Source of the DNA: Oscarella lobularis
Lineage: Eukaryota > Porifera > Homoscleromorpha > Homosclerophorida > Oscarellidae
NCBI RefSeq assembly: GCF_947507565.1
Contig: NC_089184.1
Span: forward strand, 2,108,001-2,172,000
DNA: 64,000 nucleotides
Direction of reading: 5' to 3'
The notes beneath the pieces were generated by a model. The model worked only from the letters and a program-made list of their open reading frames with translations. It was not told where the DNA came from and searched no databases. Shown here piece after piece: positions 45,001 to 56,030 of the stretch. The translations under genes were made by a program, and so were the position numbers. Position 1 is the first letter of the stretch. Each line of letters begins with the position of its first letter.

Positions 45001-46730
45001 CAACCTCACCCAACATATATAGATATTAACTGTCGGTTCGTCACACCTTTGCCTCCCGCTCTCTCTGCTGTGATTGGCCTCCCCTTTTTTGCCACTCTTT
45101 TTTCCTGCTCCTGAATTCGCTTTTGCACTTTCCCCTGTTTTTTCTCTTCCTGCTTCGGTTCTTCTTCCTTTGTTTGCTTCATTTCTGTCTGCTGTTTTTA
45201 CTTTTGTCATCGGGGCCGGCATCAGCATCGCTCTCTTTTCTCTCATCACCCTTTTTCGCTGTATGACTTATATTCCAAATTAGAATTCGAGAAAAACCCG
45301 CTGCAACTAAGAAAGCAAGTTGAATTTAGTAAAGACCCTGCCTACGGATACCTACTGTTGAACAGCTTCTGCTCTTCCGTTTGTTTCTATCAGTCCAATT
45401 TCTGTTGTTCCAGTTCGTTTTGCCTTTCCTCTCCCACATGCTCACGGTCTCTCTGCTGTTTGGCTTCCTCTTCTATGCGCTTCTATCTTTCCAGTTCGTC
45501 CCGCCTTTTGTTCCCCTTTTGCTCTCCCTGTTGTTTGCTCTCCTCTACCCGGAGCTTTGATGTCTTCTTTTTTCCTTGCGTTTTCTTTTCCCTTTTCTTA
45601 TGCTCTCTCTGCTGTTCTTTCTCTTGTCGGAGCTTCTGTTCTTTCCTTTTTCCTCTTTCTGCCTCATTTCTTTCTGCCTTTTTTCTCCTTTTCATCGGTA
45701 TCGCTTCCCTTATCTGACTCCATTTCAGAGTCCGACTCGGAGAAATAGCCAGATGAGACAACTATTATGAATACGCGTCATTGAATTTAGTGAAAACTCT
45801 GCCAACGCGCTCAAACTTTTGCCTAGATTCACCAATGTAACTTTAGATGCGATTTTCGTTGTTTTGATTGGGCAACATTTCACTTTTTATAATTATCGGC
45901 TCACGGACGATTTCTGATGTTTCCTTTTCTTTTCCCTCGGGCACTTCAAATGGTATTCCCACGCTCTGCTGCAGCTTGTAATTCTTCGGACCCCATCCTC
46001 CTCTTTTCAATGCCTGCCAAAAGGCATTACAGTGTACAGTCAATGGTGTTGTAGTGACTCTAGTCCTGCCAGCGAAAGAAGGACATCCAGACGTCCGCAT
46101 CGCACAACTATGCATCCCGTGTATTCACAGTGCCCGAATGCCATGAGAGAGTGAGCTCGTTTTGCTTATTTAGGCACAAGATAAGGAATCGAGATTATCA
46201 CTGTCGTGGGCCCGTGAAGGCCCACTGCGCTTGTGAGCTCTTCCGCTATTCGTCCACTGTAGGATACTTCAATACTGATCTTGATTCAGCAAGACTCGCG
46301 GCAAAAGACAGCGAACTTTTGGCGTCAACTGCGAAGAACGAAAACGCGCCAAAATGGAATCCCTGGCCTATATTCCTGATTTGTCACCAGAGATCAAATG
46401 AGCGGCAATAGTAAGCATCGCTGCAAACTTACGCGAGATTGTAGCGATTATTCGCGAAATTAGAAGGCATTGTTTTGTAGCTGCAGTCGGGTTTCAGTCT
46501 TTTAGGCCGATTATCTGCGAATCTGCGACATGCCAAAAAATAGCCCCAGACTCATTTGAAAGTTTAGCGTTTCTCTCGCGAGATAACGTGGCATTTACAT
46601 CTGATCTATTCCCCCAGACCTTATCAGAGCCAAAAACATTTAGAAGAAAGCGTCTTTGAATTCTCATTGGGTGATGCCTATTGTTACCTCACTCGCGGCG
46701 AGCATGCTCAGTGAAAGTTAGTCCTGCTGG
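42080..46730. other. No recognisable gene
   Basis: Frames up to about 116 codons on either strand, without family resemblance. The 45.05-45.75 kb part is strongly strand-asymmetric (listed separately). Confidence 0.35.
45050..45745 (-). other. Purine-rich strand encoding Lys/Glu/Arg-rich peptides
   Basis: The + strand is dominated by C and T. The minus strand is therefore purine-rich and open in two separate frames (45,249-44,905 and 45,761-45,483), giving charged peptides such as KRRKKAERNEAERGKRKEQK. The second of these runs lacks an internal stop for 90 codons. Composition alone could produce this, so it is not called a gene. Confidence 0.4.
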
Positions 46731-46732
46731 TG

Positions 46733-47665
46733 CAGGGGGGTGTTATGCACTACCGCGCGCTAATAACCCATCTTCCTCTCAAAAATCGACTTCTCATTGT
46801 CGATTTTTGGTGTTGAACGCTTCAAACTTTTAGTTATCGTGCTATTATACGAAGGGATGCACGTTTGACCCAGCGCGGGTTTGTTTTGATACATTCGTCT
46901 TGAGGCTGAGTCTGCCTCGAGTGCTCGAGTAGCTTATCTCTTTTAGCCGCTGTACAGACGCATTACACTGTTAAAGGTCGGGTCCAATTTTGAGGCGCTC
47001 ACTCTAGTACAGTTTTGAGCAGTTCTGAGGTAGCCGGTGCCCCACTCGTCCGCAATAAAGCAGACATTGCGGATTCTGAGCTCTACGAGTTTCTAGACAC
47101 CTCAGATGCCAATCTGTTAGCATCTGCAGCGTGTGCGCGGCTTCAGACAGATGATAGGGTAGTTACGACTTCGTACTATATATAGCTCGACGAGGAAGTT
47201 CGTCGGAATACGGCTCTGTTTGTAGCCGGACGCATGCAGTAGAAATCGAGAGTGATATGGTTGATTTTCTAATTAGTTTGCTAGAAAACAACGCAAATGC
47301 GCTCTCTTAGGACGACGTTTTCAGACTTATCTACTATGGCAGCGTAACAATAGGGTGAGGACGGCGTAACTATAAGGCGAGGACGGCGCCTCAAAATTAG
47401 GCTGGTTTTCTACACCCTTAGCGACTAAAATGAGCGGTTCTTTGACCGCTTTAGTCGTGCGGCCGAACCGACAGAAGCGGAAATAAAAGGGAGTGCCAAA
47501 CTTGAAGACGATAAGAGCTATCACCTTCAAATTCATACGATGCATTTATGTCTACAAACTCATACTAGCGATACGCAAAATATTTCTGTAAGTTGCTTAT
47601 TTTGCCTGAAAAACGACTTTTAGAAATGGGTGTGTCGGCAGCGCGCGGTAGTGCACAACCCCCTG
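46733..47665. mobile_element. Non-autonomous TIR element, 933 bp, hAT-like ends
   Basis: The left end reads CAGGGGGGTGTTATGCACTA and the right end, inverted, reads CAGGGGGTTGTGCACTACCG. The two can be aligned over about 28 bases through CGCGCGCT, with a two-base indel. Starts of the form CAGGGG are common in hAT elements. No clear 8-bp target duplication was seen. Just inside the left end is a perfect 10-bp hairpin (AAAAATCGAC/GTCGATTTTT). No coding potential. Confidence 0.65.
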
Positions 47666-47883
47666 GGTTCAGTAGAATATGCCAAAAATATGAAATATTT
47701 TAAGTGTAGACTGATTGGCATATTCCATCCGCCATACGCGTACACTGCGTGTAAACACTCGCAAATTTACGATAATGTTTCTGTAGGCGTTATTAATTAA
47801 TCTCCATGGCCATCATAGATAGATATCTATGCTGCCAACATTTTCTCGTGTCTTTGCCAAATCAGACTCTCGAATAAGGTTCT

Positions 47884-47927
47884 TTGTGATTATCATTCAC
47901 AATTTTTGTGATTATCATTCACAATTT
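47884..47927. repeat. Perfect 22-bp tandem duplication
   Basis: Two identical 22-base units beginning TTGTGATTATCATTCACAAT. Confidence 0.95.
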
Positions 47928-47929
47928 TA

Positions 47930-49635
47930 CGGTTCTTTCTTCGTTTTGGTCGTAGAAAGCTGATTCCAGCCGTTCTGGGCGCGGCGCTGCTTCTCATGCT
48001 AATACTTCTTATTCCGCGAGATTCGAGTGCAGATTCCGCCGATTCGAGCGTAAGGATACCTGTGGAGAAAAATAGGCATGATATTAAAATAAAAGAAAAT
48101 AATTCAGGAACACGCACGGCGTTGCTGATACTCGAATCTGTGTCTGTAGTTGGGCCATAACTGTATTACTGTATGGAACAGATACGTACAAGGCAATCAC
48201 AGAGATAAAATTACTCTGTGTCAAAGCAGATTCGTTTTCGACTTCTCCCATTTATACTCCGAGTAGTGCACTTGATAGGGCACATAAGTGCAATGTTTTC
48301 TATGATTTATACTCAAGGCCTTGCTCCCTGAAAGTAAGTGCAAACGTCCCTCAATAACTTGGCCGTTTCCTCTTTCAAGAGCCGCGCCAATTTATAAAAT
48401 CCTTGATGATATCGATCATGCTTCGGCGTCGCGTTGATAATTTTGTCAGCTGGCGATAGTTTTGCATTGATCAGTCTGCAAACGCCAATTAATCTTATTG
48501 CATCAAATTAGAATTAATTTTACTTTAATCTTAGAACCAACAAAATTTCCACTTTTGACTGTTTTGCGGCGCCACCTGGATTTTAATTGCTTCGCGCCAG
48601 ATATCTCCCAAAGACATGATAGACAGTCAATAAGACAACATTGAGGCTTACGTTTTCCTTTGGCCGTAAGTGTCGGATCATCTGGCACTTGCAGAAAAAC
48701 AAGTGAAGAATTTTAATTAATTAAATAAATCAGCTTGAATTCCTATACTTACTCGCACGCCCTTAGAAAGTGACATTACAATTTCAGAACCAGTTATTTT
48801 TGTTCTTACTTTTTCCCAGGGGAAAATTAAGCGTTTTGTAACTACAAAAGAAGAACGTCAAATAGGCTCAAATTATTTGAGAACGAGTTTACGTGGCCCC
48901 TTTTCCTCACACACTGTTAAAAATATGATAAATGTATTTATACTCTTTGTTGAGTTCTACCTCTTCTTTCTAGTATCAAAACAGCTAAAAGAGAAATGTC
49001 AGAATTTCAAAAATAAACCAAAGTTTAGTTACTTCTCTTCCGCTTAAGTCTTATCTCTTCTGTAAAGAAGTTTTAGAAAGATTAATTAAATCAAAATCAT
49101 ATACCTTCTTCTTCTTCTTCTTCTTCTTCTGCAATGTCTCTTCTAATTTTAGACAAAGCTACTCAGGGTTTTGGTTCTTACTTAGACAGCGAAGTCTCTT
49201 TACCAGTCGCTCTTCTAACAAAATCGATTGAATACGCAACTGTTGCTCGAATTGAAAACGCAATTGTTGCTCGAATAACTTCATTTCTTTTCGAACAAAT
49301 GCTCGAATCGGATCCACCTGCTGAGTTTAAAATTAGCTACAAAAGGTCAGAACTCTTTAAAAATATCTATTCTGTCTTACCGACGTTCTTCGTTCCTTCT
49401 TCCATTTCAAAAAAATTTTAAAAATCTTGCATGCACGAAATCTGGTTGTTATCTTTTTCGTGTTGCTCATAGGACTCTAGAAATGTGAGAAATATAATAG
49501 GAAAATAGCACCGTTTAGAGTCTGATTATTAGCGACATCCTTCTGACTATCTTGCGCTTCTAGGAGAAACGTTACAAATACAAAAATCCGGCAGAGAAAC
49601 ATTCTAACGTACCCACCTGTGTGACGAGAAGCTCA
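47930..49635. other. No recognisable gene
   Basis: AT-rich. It holds a (CTT)n microsatellite at 49,105-49,130 and a short duplicated block (GTTGCTCGAATT/GTTGCTCGAATA) near 49,240-49,275. The only ORF of note (49,134-49,421 +) is 95 codons with no recognised domain. Confidence 0.35.
49105..49130. repeat. (CTT)n microsatellite
   Basis: Eight to nine uninterrupted CTT units. Confidence 0.95.
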
Positions 49636-49639
49636 AAAT

Positions 49640-51861
49640 TAACGATTGCTACTTGTACTTATATAATGGAACGTGATTGTGATCCAATCAGGAGCGCTCA
49701 TTATATGAAAGACGGACAGTGCGCAAAACATTACAATAAACAGTTTCTGCGCAAAACCGTCACTTCTCTCAACGGGTATCCGCTGTTTCGAAGATCTCCG
49801 GATGACGGTGGACAAGAAACAACTACAGGCAGATTTCACATCGATAACAGGTGGGCCATTCCGCACAGTCCATTTCTCTCTTGCACTTTTGACGCGCACG
49901 TGAACGTTGAATGCAGTCAATCCATTTGCGCTCTGAAATACCTAGTGGCGTACCTAAACAAAGGTAAAGACAAAGCCGTCGTCGGCTTGGCAAATCGGTA
50001 CAGAAACGACAAAATTATGCGATATCAAATAGCGAGGTACAGAAGTACGAATGAAGGCGTTTGGCGCATCTTGATATTTCCGATTCTATCAGAGAACGCT
50101 CTTGAACGCTCAAAACGCAGAGGATCTTGAACAAGAACCCCCCCCCCCCCTTTCCCCCACGACAACGCTAACCGGTTTCTTTGATCTATGCGCTGCGGAT
50201 GATTTTCCTAAACTCTTCTCTACATCGACGTTCCACGATACTACCGATGGAAAGAGATGCTTCGGTCTGTGAACTACCGGGTCGAGTAGGAAAAGGAGAA
50301 GGAATTTGAGGACAAGAAAAGGCCAGATATTGGCATATACGATTTCGAAAACGGAAAGAAGTTGCAGTTAGACATAACCGTCATTCACCCTTTAAGCTTG
50401 GTGGTCGTCACCCAAAGCGCCCATGTCAATGGCTACGCTGCGGTTTCCCGGGACAAAGTAAAAAACGACAAATACTTGGAAGTTGCGACGTCGCTGGGTT
50501 ACCTTTTTAAACCCGTAGCGGTGGAGGTATTCAGCAGATGGAGCCCCGTTGCTTCGTGTTTAGTTCATCATGTTGCTCGACGCCCGTCCGACGATTTCCG
50601 GAACAACAGGAACTCTTTCATCAACTACTGGGGAGGAAGCGCCTCTCAGTGTGCCTCCAGCCAGGCAACGCTGGCATTATCCTAAAAAATCGTAATATAC
50701 TCCCCCACTCCCCTACCCCTATTAGTCCTCCTCCCCTCACGCATGATGTTCGTAGTTTTAGGGCCCCAGTTAACTGTTAGAGGTTGTGCCGTGTTTTCTG
50801 TAGTTACCCCTTCCTTGTTCGTGATTGAGAAATTTTTAAAATAAATATCCCCAATGCTTGAGGCACTATGGACCGATGGGTCAAGGAAAAGTGGAACGAA
50901 GGAAGCAAGGTCGCCATTTGACGGATTATCGAGGCATTAGCGAATTGACAACTTTAGGGCGCATTTACACTGTCCATCCAAGAAACACAGAATGCCATCT
51001 TTTGCGACTTCTCTTGCTGCACGTTCGAGGACCAACGTCCTTCGCAGACCTAACGATACCGTATTCGATACGTATTCCGAAGCGTGCAGAGAACGCGGAC
51101 TTCTGGCGGACGATCGGCATTGGGACCTCGCACTCACGGAAGCCTCGGTACCAGATCGTCTATAAAAATTTCGCGACATGATTGCCATCATGCTCCACAT
51201 GCGCGAAATGTCCGATCCCCTTTGCCTTTGGGAACACAAAGAAGCGATGACGCAAGATTTCCTTCGAACGCTTCGCAGACGTGCAAACAACGACACACTA
51301 CCGTAAACTGACGCAATTTTCAACCGAGCCCAACTTTGCATCGAAAACAAGTTTTCTTTCGTTTCCCAGAGGAAAACCACTCAGCGATTACCACTTGCCC
51401 AGTCCTGATCGCTCTTCGGAATAAAACGACGACAGCCTTCCCAGAGAAATTGCCGCCGAATACTCTTATGACACTGCGAATTGCACGAACGACTGACAAC
51501 AAACGATCGGTCTCTCACGCAAGACCAAAGACACATTTACGAAGGATTACTTGCCTACGTGGCTCGAGGTCCCGACGATAGAATTATTTTTCTCGATGCG
51601 CCAACAGGAAAAGGAAAAACCTATTTGCTCAATCTTTTCCTTGATAAAATACGATGGCAAGGCGACATAGCCCTTGCAGTCGCTTCTTCCAGAATTGCAG
51701 CAACACTTCTTACAGGCGGCAGAAAAGCTCACTCCGAACGTCCCACGTCAGATAGGCTGTTTTCAAAGTCCGGCGAGCTCATCTCTGATCGTCGAAGCAG
51801 GTTAAAACCTAGCAATGTGAACATGTTTTTGTTCTTGAACGATTGTTTGTCTTTAATGTAA
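49640..51861 (+). pseudogene. Helitron RepHel protein, interrupted and truncated
   Basis: The first part (to 50,130) carries the Helitron phrases YMKDGQCAKHYNKQF, NGYPLFRR, IDNRWAIPHSPFLS, HVNVECSQSICALKYLVAYLNKG and ARYRSTNEGVWRI. TTLTGFFDLCAADDFPK and DVPRYY follow near 50,160-50,250. After an inserted retroelement 3' end, GRIYTVHPRNTE and LLLLHVRGPTSF resume at about 50,960, then LWEHKEAMTQDFL at 51,230. A PIF1-type helicase start follows at 51,481-51,840, with LDAPTGKGKTYLLN (Walker A), GDIALAVASSRIAATLL and GGRKAHS. The helicase ends after only about 125 codons, so most motifs are gone. Several frame changes are needed. The catalytic HUH and tyrosine region of Rep is not identified; it may lie in the missing 5' part or be lost. 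No CTAG-type 3' end was recognised. Confidence 0.85.
50275..50850 (+). pseudogene. Non-LTR-type retroelement 3' end: PD-(D/E)XK-like endonuclease
   Basis: The frame contains KKRPDIGIYDFENGKK followed by LQLDITVIHPLS, then VAVEVFSRWSP and a short tail ending at about 50,685. The RPD plus D spacing resembles restriction-like endonucleases at the C-terminus of some retroelement reverse transcriptases. A closely similar domain lies on the minus strand at 61.7-62.1 kb (RPDIVAF...LDISLAHP). AATAAA is present near 50,840. The insert splits the Helitron gene. Sequences flanking it, ACTACCGATGG before and ACTATGGACCGATGG after, may be an imperfect target duplication. Confidence 0.65.
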
Positions 51862-51869
51862 ACGTTTTA

Positions 51870-53040
51870 GTTCATATTAAAATAAAAATAGCGTGCGCTA
51901 AGTATTGTATCAATATTTATCAATACGAAATGGTGTCAGATTAAAAATATCGATATATCGTATAGTCTTTAAAATACCCGTATTGCCTATCGTTGCTAGC
52001 TAGGCAAAAGCGCGCTGTCTCACAACTGTCTGGAACCTCATAGAGCGTCAGAGCGCTTGCGACTGTGGAGAATAAATTATACTATGTTCAAATGTTGTCG
52101 TTTTATTGAACCCGAGCGGCCAAGTCGACTTTAATTCTAGACTTTACTTCTAGAGTAAAACAAAAGTTGGAAGTGTTTCAATTTCAGCTTCACAAGAAAG
52201 AACCGTGCTGCAGAAGTCGTCTCCATTCCCTTGTACAATGGCTCCAAGTTATTTACTTACCGTTTAGCTAAAAAACAATGAAAATTTGAATAAAGGACCT
52301 GAACAGCTACTGTGACACCTTAATTGACCGTGACTCTCCAAAAGGAAAAGAGTGCGATAAATAGTTTCTGGTTGTTTTAATAAAATATGGAGGTTAAGAT
52401 AAGAAAAAATCATTCTTCCGTCAGAGTTGAAGGGATTGGGATTTTGTAAAGTGGATTATTTTGATCTCAGATTCCTCGACGGGCAACCGATAGAATTTCC
52501 GATAGTGCTAGCTCCAACTGATCTTACTCCAAGAACTTTAAAGCCGATTAACTCCAGAATCTCGACCGCCTCTCGCATCATTAACATGAGACTTCCAGAA
52601 GTGATTCCTGTGGACCTGGGAAGTCGTGATTCATGTGACCATGAAAACTAATATGTACATAGCAACTTCCCAACAAACACCTACAGCGTCCGACTTTCCC
52701 AACATTGTATTTCTTACATTTTTTGCCTACTGATTCAAGGTCGACGAATCCAACAGTGTGCCCTCCTCCGTGTTTGTCACAAACAAGATCGGGGCGAACT
52801 TTCATTTCGTCAAAAGCAATTATAAAGTGCCTTTGTACCTCTGAACATTGGCCTCTAGTAAAAGTTGATCATTCACCTCTTCACTAAATCCCGTCGTTTG
52901 TGTGGTTTGGTCCTTTAGGTGTGGGTACGAAAAGCCCTTCATTAGCATCAAGTCTACCCTTATACACGTACAGTGACGTCACATGAGAAGGCGGGTGCAT
53001 TACAGAATACGCGTACGCTACAGAGTCAAGAATGGGTACA
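51870..53040. other. No recognisable gene
   Basis: AT-rich sequence with only short frames (for example 52,427-52,651 +), none recognised. Confidence 0.35.
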
Positions 53041-53044
53041 TACC

Positions 53045-53118
53045 ACATCTCCCTTTCTTAGAGTCGTTGTTGTGGTGTAAACACAACACTCTACCACTGA
53101 GTTAAACACCTAATTTCT
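53045..53118 (-). pseudogene. tRNA-like relic (D arm and anticodon arm intact, TAC anticodon)
   Basis: On the minus strand, TAACTCAGTGGTAGAGT forms a perfect 4-bp D stem and matches the pol III A box. It is followed by a perfect 5-bp anticodon stem TTGTG/CACAA with loop TTTACAC, giving anticodon TAC (Val). A weak 4-bp T stem follows, but its loop AAGAAAG lacks the TTCGA of a B box, and the acceptor stem does not pair. It is therefore a decayed tRNA or the head of a tRNA-derived SINE. Confidence 0.5.
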
Positions 53119-53192
53119 CCACATAATCAATATATTTCATACCTTGTAATTAATTGTTATTAGCTTTTAGTAGGAATTGAACCCACACTATT

Positions 53193-53730
53193 TTACTTAC
53201 AATTGTCACTAAGCTGAAGTGTCGTAGTCCTGGTGCCACATGGGAGGACAGACGTTGCGCCCACTCCTCGTTTGGACGGCTGCGGGTTGTTGTCGTGCAG
53301 GGGGATCCACTGCCGCTGAGGTGGATTAGCGATCACTTCTGGTTGAGCGGTTTCCTCTCGCTCTTTTGTAAATGCCATATCTTCGCGTCGTCAGGATTGA
53401 TGTCTGGATATCCGTCTATCGGCCTCAGTTTGTGACGATTGCGACGGAAGGTCCCCGTTGGCGTCAGAACATAGTAACAACGAGGCGTCACTGCTAGACG
53501 GATTGATCCTCTTCTAATTCAGGTTACTCCTTGACCAGATGACGTCGGTTGTAGGCTTCCTTTTGCTTCTCACGAACTCTTTGCTCGGATACACGTAGCC
53601 CCTTCATAGGGACTGCTGCTGGGAGTAGTCGAAATTCTACTTTTGTCACATTTGACCGGAGCTGTCGACCCATCAGTATTTGTGATGGTGACCAACCGTG
53701 AGACAAGGAGTATTCATGACTCTCGTACAA
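53193..53730 (-). pseudogene. Ty3/gypsy integrase C-terminal fragment
   Basis: The minus strand reads LSHGWSPSQILMGRQLRSNV and then KEAYNRRHL, which correspond to the post-catalytic YR.T...G.SP..LLMGRRLRT segment and the following basic stretch of gypsy integrases. Stops follow, then a proline-rich tail (PEVIANPPQRQW) in another frame. No catalytic core is present. The 5' edge directly abuts a Tc1/IS630-like fragment at about 53,731. Confidence 0.65.
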
Positions 53731-53970
53731 TTAAGTCACCGTCCGTCTTATTAGTGCCAGGTCAAAATCATCCAGATTAACAACGAGGCGACTTTTACTG
53801 TAACGCGTTCTTTTTGATGGTGAGGGATTAATTTTTTCTCCCGATTTCTTGAATTCTTTATGGATAGAATACAGGGTTTTTCTGCTAAACCCCGTAGCGA
53901 GCGACCACCTCTCCTTCACCCGATTGAAGCTCAAACGATGCCTTTGGGCTTGTACAATCCTTCTGAAAGA
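53731..53970 (-). pseudogene. Tc1/IS630-like transposase, N-terminal fragment
   Basis: GFSRKTLYSIHKEFKKSG, SPSKRTRYSKSRLVVNLDDF and LALIRRTV align with KLSRDVVCRINKEYLETG, SLSKRTRYSQRRIAIHVDDF and QAAIRRAM of the copy at 63.2-64 kb. Only the DNA-binding helix-turn-helix part is present. The match ends where gypsy sequence begins. Confidence 0.75.
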
Positions 53971-54326
53971 ATTGCCTGAGTTTCTCGACGAGGACTTTCT
54001 CGCAGGATCTGACTCGACGAGTTGACAGAGGCATGCTCGAGCGATAGAAAACAACGACAAGACCAACGCAGACAAAAGCAACTGGGAAGCGCGTACATAG
54101 GTCCGCGCGCGAGGCCATTTTTCTCCATAGGCCTCGCGGGACAAGATCGAAAACGCCCAGCGGAATGCTCTCCCTAGCGAAGAACGATAATTGTTGCCAA
54201 GGCAGTTATTACTCCAAGTCACGTGTCAGATAATCTATTTAGGGTGATGGGTAAAGTGAGCGTGGACAGATAGTAGATACGGGACTCTACGGGTAGTGTT
54301 TTCAGTCATCGTCAGAACGACTCGAA

Positions 54327-54641
54327 ATGGAGCAAAGGGGACGGGAGAAGAAGGAGGAATCGGCTGTCGCGGAGGGTCAATTACTTGTTCGCGTGTTATT
54401 TCGTCGCCCGCGTTCCGGTTTCGAGGCCCCCGACGCGTTCGAAGGATTTTACTACTCCTTCCCTTTGCTCGCTAAGCGAGTTTTAGAGTTGGAACGCTCC
54501 GCGTTGAGGTTTTGGGCGCGGTCGAGGGGCCGTTCACGTCGGGCGGTGAAAATTGGGGGCCCGAAAGGGGAAAACAGCGTCGTTTTTACGATCCTCGTGT
54601 TCACGGGTGTCGTATACTACGCGGTTGGGGGTAGAGCGTGA
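54327..54641 (+). CDS. Orphan 104-codon ORF, unknown
   Basis: ATG-started frame in a GC-richer stretch: a basic, Arg-rich protein with a hydrophobic C-terminal segment (VVFTILVFTGVVYYAV) that could be a membrane helix. No family is recognised. The neighbouring 54,650-55,080 region shows nothing else. Confidence 0.25.
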   Translation: MEQRGREKKEESAVAEGQLLVRVLFRRPRSGFEAPDAFEGFYYSFPLLAKRVLELERSALRFWARSRGRSRRAVKIGGPKGENSVVFTILVFTGVVYYAVGGRA

Positions 54642-55089
54642 CCCTGAACATGGTTTTCTTACTCTTTTACCCCGGGCTTTTTGTTTTCTCTGGGGGAAGG
54701 TTTCCGTAATATGTTTTTGGGTTTTCCAAGGAGACGTTTTTTCAAGCAAGGAAGTTTTGGAACGGTCCGCGAGTAGGTGGAAGGTTTATTACCCATTGGA
54801 GTTCTATCAGGTATAGTATCAAGGAAACAAACAGTAGTGTATAATTATTTATTTTTTAAAAGTTTTTATTTGTTAGTGTTATTCCGTCCCTCAGGCTCGT
54901 TGGGGAGTTCTATCAGATAAGTGCACCGTAGTTTTATGTGTTGTATTGGCTTTGTTTTTCGTGTGTTGTGCACGGAGGCGATCAAGCGGGAAGAAGGGTC
55001 AGTGTCATAAGGTGCGGTATAGTTTTAAGCAATGCATTAGCTATCTTCAATTGCCTTTAAACACCGACTTTAGCTGCTCCAGTGGATCT

Positions 55090-55670
55090 CTTGTGCATAT
55101 GTTCGTTGGAGTTTATTAAAGACAGCATGTCTGCCCCTTGATCTCCGTGGAAGGACAAACCAACCTTTCACACCTTTTATCCACAGTGCCACGTGATCCT
55201 CCAAAATATGAAGCTTTTAGTTACCGACGTTGAAGAATTGCTTCTGTAAAAACATAGGAAGTCTTTAGTGGCTGATTCTGCAAAACAGGGGAGATTTTTA
55301 ATTATTGAACAAACAGGAAGCATTTTACCAACTTCTGGCGTCAATTTTCGTATTAGAGAGTAGAGGTTGTGGCAGCTTTGAAACAGTAAAAACACTCTCA
55401 AACTTTTCAGCAACAGCTTTTGTCTTCTCTGTGATGGTCCTCGAATAGTCCTTCCTAACATCGCAAATAGCTCTGCAAATAGCCTTTGTGTTATTAATCT
55501 ACAAGATGAAAAGTTAGCTACTATTGTCTGTATTAGTATAATGTACATTTGCCTTAAGGGCTCTGTGAATGTGATTGTCAATCAATGTTCCCCCAAGATA
55601 TGCTTGGCGATAGATTCCACAGTCGGACAGGGACTTGTCCACTGCAGAAAGAAAAGCACCTTTTTCATGC
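55090..55670 (-). pseudogene. Third fragment of the RAG1-N-like transposase family (C-terminal part)
   Basis: Minus strand: LSDCGIYRQAYLGGTLIDNHIHRALK (split here in words only by position, about 55,650-55,555) aligns with the segment ending GGTFVGNHVQKALK of the 21-24.7 kb gene. It is followed by an intron-like gap that starts GCAAAT instead of GTAAGT. The next segment starts NNTKAICRAI, against NNINVICNSI in the first copy. KLHILEDHVALW and VGLSFHGDQGAD follow near 55,215-55,130, against MHFLEDHAVPW and VGLSFHGEQAAE. Frame changes surround the last two motifs. The order and intron position are the same as in the first copy. Confidence 0.8.
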
Positions 55671-55940
55671 CTAGTATATATGGATGATTCTTTTCTCTGT
55701 AATACATAGAAAGGTGGTTAAGAGTCTATAAAATTATTTATCATTTCCCATTTTTAATTTTCTTTGATAACCAAGAATGGCAACCTAAAGCGATTTTACT
55801 TTTTCGCAGTCTTCGCTGTTTTCGTCGTCTGAAAGGCAATTCCACGTCAAATTTTGAACATAGTCTATAGTTCTATTTTTCTTCAAGGAAAGACGCTTTT
55901 TCATTTAACTGTCGGTTCATGGCCGAGCGTGTTGGGTTTC

Positions 55941-56030
55941 AAGTTCTCGCTCGCCTTCTCCAACGACTTTCCGAGGGACTCGGTTGAATTCCCTAAGTTC
56001 TCGCTTGCTTTCTCGAACGAGTTCCCTAAA
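55941..56030. repeat. 54-bp tandem duplication (partial second copy)
   Basis: AAGTTCTCGCTCGCCTTCTC at 55,941 recurs at 55,995 with few changes. In the + frame it encodes KFSLAFSNDFP followed by KFSLAFSNEFP. Confidence 0.75.

Noticed and set aside
44905-45761. Charged coiled-coil gene on the minus strand
   Set aside because: The frames are explained by extreme purine bias and are broken into two reading frames without plausible splice sites.
49134-49421. 95-codon ORF after the CTT microsatellite
   Set aside because: No domain, strongly AT-rich and with an internal duplicated block; likely chance.
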